Assembly (NCBI GenBank): GCA_002424845.1
Contig: DILD01000064.1
Location: forward strand, 1-28,689
DNA: 28,689 bases
Source of the DNA: Thiobacillus denitrificans
GTDB taxonomy: Bacteria; Pseudomonadota; Gammaproteobacteria; Burkholderiales; Thiobacillaceae
Direction: 5' to 3'
The position numbers and the translations under genes were made by a program. Of this stretch, positions 23,232 through 28,689 are shown piece after piece. The notes beneath the pieces are model-generated. The model did not search any database. It saw nothing but the letters and a program-made list of their open reading frames with translations, and had not been told where the DNA came from. The stretch's first letter is position 1, and the number at the start of each line of letters is the position of its first letter.

Positions 23232-24718
23232 AACTCGTTGCGCCAGACCTGGTCGTCATTGTCGAACAGACGATTGGCGTCGGCCGGCCCCCAGTTGCCT
23301 GCGGCATAGGTCGGAATGTATTCGCGCTCGACCGCCCAGTGCTGGAGGATGGGATCGACCACCCGCCACGCCCATTCGATTTCGTCGAAGCGCAGGAACA
23401 GCGAGCGGTCGCCTTCGATAACGTCGAGCAGCAGGGTTTCGTATGCGTCGAGCGTCTGCTCGTCGGTCTTCAGAAAACTCGCATTCATCTGCATCAGCCG
23501 CGTGTCCATGTCGAGCCCGGGCTGCTTGACGTGGATTTCCATGCGCATCGATTCGTCGGGCTGGATCGACAGCAGGATCCAGTTGGGGTCGATGGACTCG
23601 AGCGGGGTTTCGCGAAACAGCTGCTGCGGCGGATGACGGAAGCGGATCGCGATCATCGAGGTCTGGTGCGGCATGCGCTTGCCGGTGCGCAAGTAAAACG
23701 GCACCCCGCGCCAGCGCCAGTTGTCGATGTAGAACTTGGCGGCGACAAAAGTTTCCGTGATGGAATTCGGCTCGACGTCCGCTTCCTGCTGGTAGCCCGC
23801 CACGGGCTTGCCGTCGATCATGCCGCGGGTGTATTGCGCACGCAGCGCATGGGCGTGCACCGCACGCTTGGCGATCGGTCGGATCGAGCGCAGCACCTTC
23901 ACCTTTTCGTCCTGCAATGCGTCAGCTTCGAGCGCGGCAGGCGGTTCCATCGCGACGACGGTGAGCAACTGCATCAAATGGTTTTGCAGCATGTCGCGCA
24001 GCGCGCCAGCACGATCATAGTAATCGGCACGGTTCTCGATGCCGATCGACTCGGCCACGGTGATCTGCACGTGGTCGATGAAGTTGCGGTTCCACAGGGG
24101 CTCGATGAGCGTGTTGGCGAATCGGAAGACGAGCAGGTTCTGCACTGTCTCCTTGCCGAGAAAGTGATCGATGCGGTAAACCTGCTCCTCATCGAAATGC
24201 TGGTGCAGCAGGCGATTGAGCATCTGCGCCGATTCAAGGTCTTCGCCGAAGGGCTTTTCGATCACCACGCGGTTCAGGCCGCGCGGCTTGTTGAGTCCCG
24301 CAGATTCCAGATTCTGGATCACCGCGCCGAATTCCGCCGGCTTGATCGCGAGATAGTAGACCGTACTCGAACACGCCGATTCGGGCGGCAGCCGCTCGGC
24401 CAGCGCGCGGTAGGAAGCCGCGTCGTTGAGATCGCCCTTGAAATAGCTGAAGCGTGCAATAAAGCGTTCGAACACCGGCGTGTCGAGCGAACCCTTGATC
24501 TTGCCCTCGAGCGTCTCGCGCATGTGTTCGCGCCAGTTTTCCGTCGTCCAGTCACGCCGTGCAAATGCGATGATCGTGAGCGACTCCGCCAGACGCGCGG
24601 CGGCCTCCAGGTGATAGAGCGCAGGCAAAAGCTTGTTGGACGCGAGGTTGCCGGTCGCTCCGAAAATCACGAACGAACACGGCAGATGATCGGCTGCGTC
24701 ATTTTTGCCCAGGTTCAT
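23228..24718 (-). CDS. zwf: Glucose-6-phosphate dehydrogenase
   Basis: Oxidises glucose 6-phosphate to the lactone with reduction of NAD(P)+. The 496 residues include the Rossmann motif VIFGATGNLASNKLLPALYH (17-36), EKPFG (154-158), the active site RIDHFLGKE (182-190), and the C-terminal beta+alpha domain. The usual nucleotide motif is G-x-x-G-D-L-A-x-R-K; here Asp is Asn24 and the Arg that contacts the NADP 2'-phosphate is Asn28, so cofactor preference may be altered. AGGAGGG precedes the ATG inside the end of gnd. The genes are ordered gnd-zwf-pgl with overlapping or nearly overlapping ends. Confidence 0.97.
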
Positions 24719-24719
24719 C

Positions 24720-25628
24720 TCAGCCCTCCTTCACAGTATGTCCACCGAAGCCCTGACGCATTTTTGCCAGCATTTTATTGGCGTAATCGCTCTTGCCCTG
24801 GCTGGTAAGACGCATCATCAACGCCAGTGTCATCACCGGCGTCGGCACGCCCTGCTCCACCGACGCAAGCGCAGTCCAGCGGCCCTCGCCAGAATCCTGG
24901 ACAAAGGGCTCGATGGTCTCAAGCGTCTGGTCGCTCGCCAGAAAATCCGTCGTCAAGTCCAGTAGCCACGAGCGCACCACGCTGCCATGCCGCCACAACT
25001 CGGCAATCGCTGCCAGATCAAGCTCGAAGTCAGGCTTGGACTGCATCAGCGCAAAGCCTTCGGCAAAGGCCTGCATCATGCCGTACTCGATGCCGTTGTG
25101 AACCATCTTGACGTAATGCCCCGATCCGACCGGACCGGTATGCAGCCAGCCGGTGACTGGCGTCGGCGCCAAAGCTTCCATATAGGGCTTGAGGCGGGCC
25201 GCCGCCGCATCCGTGCCGCCGAACATGATGCAGTAGCCGTTATCCAGCCCCCACACGCCGCCTGAGACACCGGCATCGGCAAACTCGACACCGTATTCGG
25301 CGCAGCGCGCCGCGCGCGGCGCATCGTCCTTGAAATGCGCATTGGCACCGTCGACAACGAGATCGCCCGGCGACAGCAGGGGCAGAATCGTATCAAGGGC
25401 GGCCTCGGTTGCCTCGCCCGCCGGCAGCATCAACCAGATGATGCGCGGGACCTGTAATGCAGCCACCAGATCAGCCGGCGTGGCACAGGCCTGGTGCCCG
25501 GTTTCCGCTGCCAGGGTTACGCTGACTTCGTGGCTGCGATTGTTCACCGCAATGCGGATGTCCTTGCGTGCAAGCCGTCGCGCCATGTTGCCGCCCATGC
25601 GGCCGAGTCCGACGAGTCCGAATTCCAT
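24720..25628 (-). CDS. gnd: 6-phosphogluconate dehydrogenase, decarboxylating, short type
   Basis: Converts 6-phosphogluconate to ribulose 5-phosphate and CO2. The 302-residue length is that of the short class (YqeC/GndA-like) rather than the 470-residue enterobacterial form. GLVGLGRMGGNMARRL (4-19) is the nucleotide-binding loop. DAGVSGGVWGLDNGY and VKMVHNGIEYGMMQAFAEGF are the substrate and catalytic lysine motifs. After beta-2 the residues NNRS (29-32) resemble the NADP-specific NRS of long enzymes rather than the YDxN of typical short NAD-preferring ones. The ATG at 25628 was chosen over upstream in-frame starts because it has GGGAG at the right spacing and the family N-terminus. It leads the gnd-zwf-pgl operon. 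Confidence 0.95.
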   Translation of the reverse strand: MEFGLVGLGRMGGNMARRLARKDIRIAVNNRSHEVSVTLAAETGHQACATPADLVAALQVPRIIWLMLPAGEATEAALDTILPLLSPGDLVVDGANAHFKDDAPRAARCAEYGVEFADAGVSGGVWGLDNGYCIMFGGTDAAAARLKPYMEALAPTPVTGWLHTGPVGSGHYVKMVHNGIEYGMMQAFAEGFALMQSKPDFELDLAAIAELWRHGSVVRSWLLDLTTDFLASDQTLETIEPFVQDSGEGRWTALASVEQGVPTPVMTLALMMRLTSQGKSDYANKMLAKMRQGFGGHTVKEG

Positions 25629-25696
25629 GTCGTGCTCCCGTATTGAAATCAATGAAGCCGACGCAATGATCACGCCAGCGGTAAGTGCATGATAAA

Positions 25697-25725
25697 GCGC
25701 ATGGGTGACAGGCGCATGGTGACTG
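25697..25725. repeat. Short tandem direct repeat between marC and gnd
   Basis: GCGCATGGGTGACAG (25697-25711) is followed directly by GCGCATGGTGACTG (25712-25725), two near-identical units. They lie 70-100 bases upstream of gnd and 28 bases below the marC stop. A regulator-binding direct repeat or a replication slip are both possible. Confidence 0.4.
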
Positions 25726-25757
25726 GCTCGCGCCCATCCGGTGCGCAATGCACCTAA

Positions 25758-26393
25758 TCAGGTCAACAAGCCCGGGAACAGCTTGACCAGACCGCCTGCG
25801 ATCATCTCGATTGAAATCGCCGCGATGATCAAGCCCATCAAACGCGTGACGACGTGAATCCCGGTTTTTCCGAGCCGCCGTGCAATCATCGGTGCCGCGC
25901 GAAATGCCAGCCACACCGACAGGGCGACCAGCACTACCGGGATCAGCAGCAGGCCTTGGTGCAGCACATCACCCTGTGCGGAACCGGCGGCCACGATCAC
26001 ATGCGTGATCGCGCCCGGCCCGGCCAGCAGCGGGATGCCCAGCGGCACCACGCCGACCGCATCCTTTTCCTCGGCTTCGATTGCCTCGTCCTGCGTCTGC
26101 CGCTGCGGACTGACGTGCGCCTGCACCATCGACAGAGCCAGCAACAGTAGCAACAGCCCGCCGGCCACCGAAAAAGCCGCCAGCCGGATGCCGAAAAAGC
26201 CCAGCATCGGCTCGCCCGCGAAAGTAAAAAGGGTCAGAACGCCCAGCACGGTCAACGCAGCAACCCGTGCCGCCGTGCGGCTCTGCGCGAGGGTGTAACC
26301 CTGCGTGGCCATCAGGAAAAGGGGGATTACGCCGACCGGGTCGACGATGGCAAACAGCGCAAAAGCAGATTTGGCGAGGGCGAAGAAATCCAT
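25758..26393 (-). CDS. MarC/NAAT family integral membrane protein
   Basis: A 211-residue protein with six predicted membrane segments, starting at about residues 5, 42, 68, 110, 140 and 185. Family landmarks are FAIVDPVGVIPLFL near the N-terminus, GIRLAAFSVAGGLLLLLLAL, PLGIPLLAGPGAITHVIV and the C-terminal RLMGLIIAAISIEMIAGG. The MarC family was once thought to act in multiple antibiotic resistance, but this is not supported in E. coli, and its function remains unclear. An acidic cytoplasmic loop (DEAIEAEEKDA) follows the third segment. It lies 33 bases after trmB on the same strand and is probably the last gene of thiS-thiG-trmB-marC. Confidence 0.93.
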   Translation of the reverse strand: MDFFALAKSAFALFAIVDPVGVIPLFLMATQGYTLAQSRTAARVAALTVLGVLTLFTFAGEPMLGFFGIRLAAFSVAGGLLLLLLALSMVQAHVSPQRQTQDEAIEAEEKDAVGVVPLGIPLLAGPGAITHVIVAAGSAQGDVLHQGLLLIPVVLVALSVWLAFRAAPMIARRLGKTGIHVVTRLMGLIIAAISIEMIAGGLVKLFPGLLT

Positions 26394-26426
26394 GCGCCCA
26401 TCATAGCCGCATGACGCGGCGATGTT

Positions 26427-27107
26427 CTATGGCCGGCGAAACAGCAGGTCCCACACGCCATGTCCGAGACGAATGCCACGCTGCTCGAATTTGGTGAGCG
26501 GGCGCGTATCCGGGCGCGGCGCGTAGTCCGTCACGGTATTGACAAGCAAAGGCTCGGCGGAGAGCACCGCGAGCATCTGCTCGGCGTAATCCTGCCAGTC
26601 TGTAGCGAGATGGATGTAGCCGCCGGGCTGCAGGCGGCTCGCCAGCAACGTCACCAGCGGCGGCTGGATCAAACGGCGCTTGTGATGGCGCTTCTTGTGC
26701 CAGGGATCGGGAAAGAAAATGTGAATGCCGGCCAGGCTCGCTGGCGCCAGCATTCTGGTCAGCACCTCGACTGCGTCATGCTGAATCACGCGCACATTGG
26801 TCAGCCCGCGCTCGCCGATCTGCTTCAGCAGCGCACCGACGCCGGGCGTGTGCACCTCGACGCCGAGGTAATCGTTTCCCGGGTGAGCCGCGGCAATCTC
26901 GGCCAGGCCCTCGCCCATGCCGAAACCGATTTCCAGAATGTGCGGTGAAGCGCGTCCGAATACCGCATCGAGATCGAGCACCGCAGGCTGGTATGGCAGC
27001 ATGAACTGCGGCCCGATTTCGGCCAGCGCGCGCGCCTGGCCGGAGCCGACACGCCCGGCGCGCAGCACATAGGAACGGATACGCGGATGCGCGCCAGTAT
27101 CGCTCAT
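26427..27107 (-). CDS. trmB: tRNA (guanine-N7-)-methyltransferase
   Basis: SAM-dependent enzyme that makes m7G46 in the variable loop of tRNAs. The 226 residues contain the SAM motif LEIGFGMGEGLAEIA, the acidic loop LGVEVHTPGVGALL, and the catalytic block IHIFFPDPWHKKRHHKRRL. ATDWQDYAEQML and TKFEQRGIRLGHGVWDL complete the C-terminal signature. The ATG at 27107 is 2 bases past the thiG stop; the Shine-Dalgarno is weak, so translation may depend on thiG. The thiG-trmB linkage is common in betaproteobacteria. Confidence 0.97.
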   Translation of the reverse strand: MSDTGAHPRIRSYVLRAGRVGSGQARALAEIGPQFMLPYQPAVLDLDAVFGRASPHILEIGFGMGEGLAEIAAAHPGNDYLGVEVHTPGVGALLKQIGERGLTNVRVIQHDAVEVLTRMLAPASLAGIHIFFPDPWHKKRHHKRRLIQPPLVTLLASRLQPGGYIHLATDWQDYAEQMLAVLSAEPLLVNTVTDYAPRPDTRPLTKFEQRGIRLGHGVWDLLFRRP

Positions 27108-27109
27108 GC

Positions 27110-27913
27110 TTATTTGCTACCCGCGCTTTTATTATCAGTAATCAGGCCGCTGGTCGGCGAACTCGGGCTGGCTTGATAGACCTTCTTCGGCATGCGCCCG
27201 GCGAGAAAAGCCTCGCGCCCGGCTTCCACCGCCTTCTTCATCGCCGAGGCCATCAGCACCGGGTTGCCGGCGCCGGCGATCGCGGTGTTCATCAAGACGG
27301 CATCGCAACCGAGTTCCATCGCGATGGTGGCGTCGCTCGCGGTGCCGACGCCGGCATCGACGATCACCGGCACCGAGAGGCGGTCGATGATGATCTGCAG
27401 GTTCCACGGATTGAGGATGCCCATGCCGGAACCGATCAGGCTCGCCAGCGGCATCACCGCGACGCAGCCGATGTCTTCCAGCTGCTTGGCGGCGATGGGG
27501 TCGTCCGAGGTGTAGACCATCACCTGGAAGCCGTCCTTCACCAGCACCTCGGCGGCCTTGATCGTCTCGGCCACGTTGGGGTAGAGCGATTCGGCATCGC
27601 CCAGCACTTCGAGCTTGACCAGCGAATGGCCATCCAGCAGTTCGCGCGCCAGCCGCAGCGTGCGGATGGCGTCGTCCGCCGTGTAGCAGCCGGCGGTGTT
27701 GGGCAGGTAGGTGTATTTCGACGGCGGCAGCGCGTCGAGCAGGCTGGGCTGGCTGGCATCCTGGCCGATATTGGTGCGGCGGATGGCGACGGTGACGATT
27801 TCCGCGCCCGAAGCTTCGACCGCGAGGCGCGTCTGTTCAAAATCCTTGTATTTCCCGGTGCCGACCAGAAGTCTGGAGGCATAGGATTGTCCGGCGATGA
27901 CGAGTGGTTCCAT
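27110..27913 (-). CDS. thiG: Thiazole synthase
   Basis: TIM-barrel enzyme that condenses deoxyxylulose phosphate, dehydroglycine and the sulfur of ThiS thiocarboxylate into the thiazole moiety of thiamine. The 267 residues include SRLLVGTGKYKDFEQT, the Schiff-base lysine at about Lys100 in LVKLEVLGD, MPLASLIGSGMGILNP and VPVIVDAGVGTASDATIAME. MNTAIAGAGNPVLMASAM binds phosphate. The C-terminal tail after KKVYQASPSSPTSGL is a little longer than usual. The gene follows thiS after 104 bases that hold an inverted repeat. No clear Shine-Dalgarno precedes the ATG. Confidence 0.98.
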   Translation of the reverse strand: MEPLVIAGQSYASRLLVGTGKYKDFEQTRLAVEASGAEIVTVAIRRTNIGQDASQPSLLDALPPSKYTYLPNTAGCYTADDAIRTLRLARELLDGHSLVKLEVLGDAESLYPNVAETIKAAEVLVKDGFQVMVYTSDDPIAAKQLEDIGCVAVMPLASLIGSGMGILNPWNLQIIIDRLSVPVIVDAGVGTASDATIAMELGCDAVLMNTAIAGAGNPVLMASAMKKAVEAGREAFLAGRMPKKVYQASPSSPTSGLITDNKSAGSK

Positions 27914-27927
27914 AAGTTCAGTGAAGC

Positions 27928-28004
27928 GTAAGAGGTAAAGGGTAAGGCGCGGGGAGGAACGAAGAATAAAGGCCGGGGTTCGCGCTTCACCCCTGACGCC
28001 TCAC
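27928..28004. repeat. Imperfect inverted repeat between thiS and thiG
   Basis: The plus-strand arm at 27928-27951 and the reverse complement of 27981-28004 match at 17 of 24 positions around a 29-base centre. Both arms are built from short GTGARGCG/GTAAGG-like words, which gives a skewed purine or pyrimidine composition per strand. Similar low-complexity runs are common in intergenic regions of some betaproteobacteria. It lies inside the thiS-thiG transcript. Confidence 0.45.
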
Positions 28005-28017
28005 CCCTCCACCCACT

Positions 28018-28221
28018 TTAGCCGCCGCCGACCGCGACGACGATTTCCAGGCGGTCGCCGCTCGCAAGCGGCGTATCGGCGTGCTGGCTGCGAGGAACGA
28101 TCTCGCCGTTTTTTTCGATAGCGATACGTTTTCCCGTCAGATCCAGCGTCTGGACAAGCCGGTCGAGTGTAAGCGGGGCAGGGAAGCTGCGGGCTTCGCC
28201 ATTGATGACAAGTTCAATCAC
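28018..28221 (-). CDS. thiS: Sulfur carrier protein ThiS
   Basis: A 67-residue ubiquitin-like protein that carries sulfur as a C-terminal thiocarboxylate to ThiG. The beta-grasp pattern is clear: MIELVINGEARSFPAPLTLD, then KRIAIEKNGEIVPRSQHAD, SGDRLEIVVAV, and a terminal Gly-Gly-Gly. The C-terminal GG required for adenylation by ThiF is present. The start is GTG at 28221-28219; the frame is open far upstream through the antisense of the tRNA gene, but that extension is not family-like. The ribosome binding site is weak. No thiF, thiO or TPP riboswitch is visible nearby. Confidence 0.93.
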   Translation of the reverse strand: MIELVINGEARSFPAPLTLDRLVQTLDLTGKRIAIEKNGEIVPRSQHADTPLASGDRLEIVVAVGGG

Positions 28222-28304
28222 AACTTCTATCCGGGCATGAGTTTCAGTATCATGCCGGATTCTACCCTGAAGCAGGTTGCAGGGCATGAAGGCATCAGCG
28301 CTGC

Positions 28305-28378
28305 GCGGGCGTCGTATAGTGGCATTACCTGAGCTTCCCAAGCTCATGAGGAGGGTTCGATTCCCTTCGCCCGCTCCA
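28305..28378 (+). tRNA. tRNA-Gly (anticodon CCC)
   Basis: A 74-base cloverleaf with encoded CCA. The acceptor GCGGGCG (28305-28311) pairs with CGCCCGC (28368-28374), with discriminator T and CCA at 28376-28378. The anticodon arm TGAGC-TTCCCAA-GCTCA has the 7-base loop with CCC. The T-arm contains GGTTCGATTCC. It is divergent from thiS and 35 bases upstream of mutY. tRNA-Gly(CCC) reads GGG codons. No integrase or duplicated tRNA 3' end is visible that would suggest use as an attachment site. Confidence 0.96.
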
Positions 28379-28413
28379 TTGTTCAAGCGCCTCACCCCGG
28401 TTACGCTGCCGGC

Positions 28414-28689
28414 ATGAATTCCTTTTCTTCCCGCATCGTCCGCTGGCAACAGCGCAACGGTCGCCACACCCTGCCCTGGCAGAGCACCGACGCCTCCTCG
28501 CGCGATCCCTATCGCATCTGGCTGTCTGAAATCATGCTGCAGCAGACCCAGGTCGCCACCGTCATTCCCTACTTCGAACGGTTCGTCGCGCGCTTTCCCG
28601 ATCTGGCCAGCCTCGCCACGGCGCATGAGGACGACGTACTTGCCCTGTGGAGCGGCCTCGGCTATTACAGCCGCGCACGCAACCTGCAC
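28414..28689 (+). CDS. mutY: A/G-specific adenine glycosylase MutY, 5' part (3' end outside window)
   Basis: DNA repair glycosylase that removes adenine mispaired with 8-oxoguanine. Only the first 92 codons are in the window and the frame is open to its end. The sequence starts MNSFSSRIVRWQQRNGRHTL-PWQ and contains IWLSEIMLQQTQVATVIPYF, with the catalytic glutamate at about Glu39. RFPDLASLATA and LWSGLGYYSRARNLH lead into the helix-hairpin-helix motif. The Fe-S cluster cysteines and the C-terminal NUDT1-like domain would lie beyond the window. The ATG at 28414 fits the family N-terminus; no Shine-Dalgarno is evident. Confidence 0.95.
   Translation, partial: MNSFSSRIVRWQQRNGRHTLPWQSTDASSRDPYRIWLSEIMLQQTQVATVIPYFERFVARFPDLASLATAHEDDVLALWSGLGYYSRARNLH

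Noticed and set aside
23339..24808. 489-codon plus-strand frame opposite zwf
   Set aside because: Antisense shadow of zwf, no conserved motif.
28222..28304. Possible TPP riboswitch upstream of thiS
   Set aside because: The conserved CTGAGA and thi-box pairing elements are absent on the minus strand, and the gap to the divergent tRNA is only 83 bases. A short hairpin (28230-28239 with 28251-28259) is present but does not fit.
28305..28378. tRNA-Gly as an integration (att) site
   Set aside because: No integrase, no duplicated tRNA 3' end and no foreign-looking DNA follow; mutY begins 35 bases later.
28222..28689. Extension of the thiS frame upstream to the window edge on the minus strand
   Set aside because: The extension is antisense to the tRNA and mutY; the translated tRNA antisense (GSSGNATIRRP-like) is a well-known artefact.

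Overview
This window is ordinary chromosomal DNA from a GC-rich betaproteobacterium. The best taxonomic clues are a PriB-containing rpsF-priB-rpsR-rplI operon followed by dnaB and alr, an apbC-dcd-amino acid decarboxylase cluster, a nadB/ygfX/ygfZ/DUF4936 neighbourhood, and a short-type 6-phosphogluconate dehydrogenase with zwf and pgl. A DsrC/TusE-family protein and a SoxW-like thioredoxin hint at a sulfur-metabolising lineage such as Thiobacillus or other Nitrosomonadales. That placement is inference; no rRNA gene is present to test it. No prophage, insertion sequence, CRISPR array or integrase was seen, and no gene-free stretch exceeds about 240 bases.

Layout. 1-3279: 3' end of nadB, a convergent and overlapping ygfX-like gene, divergent ygfZ, a DUF4936 gene, and a cysteine-poor DsrC homologue (RspA type). 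3289-7361 (minus strand): rpsF-priB-rpsR-rplI, a terminator, then dnaB and alr. 7511-11472 (minus): apbC-dcd-Orn/Lys/Arg decarboxylase, ended by a clear terminator. 11622-13522 (minus): a small unknown protein, rppH, and a spermidine-synthase-like protein. 13605-17279 (plus): proS, a lytic transglycosylase, a CigR/RcnB-like lipoprotein, and an unrecognised protein with a Pro/Ala-rich linker. 17335-20158 (minus): TlpA-like and SoxW-like thioredoxins, a TolC-family protein and a very short periplasmic adaptor, with no transporter gene. 20172-22535 (plus): an aspartase/fumarase and the GTPase RbgA/YlqF. 22536-25628 (minus): gnd-zwf-pgl, the oxidative pentose phosphate pathway. 25758-28221 (minus): thiS-thiG-trmB-marC. 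28305-28689 (plus): tRNA-Gly(CCC) and the 5' end of mutY.

How the genes work together. Most are housekeeping genes for NAD synthesis, the replicative helicase and primosome, ribosomal proteins, nucleotide and Fe-S metabolism, tRNA charging and modification, thiamine synthesis and NADPH supply. Points that stand out: (i) a four-gene envelope operon joining two CxxC thioredoxins to a TolC and an adaptor reduced to its lipoyl/hairpin core; (ii) a DsrC-family protein lacking both redox cysteines, with its own strong promoter and an inverted repeat at the predicted transcription start; (iii) a dnaB promoter placed so that the mRNA should be leaderless, with a perfect DnaA box just upstream of the -35 element; (iv) cofactor-loop changes in Zwf and Gnd. 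I see no convincing wholly new multi-gene system; the envelope operon is the best candidate.
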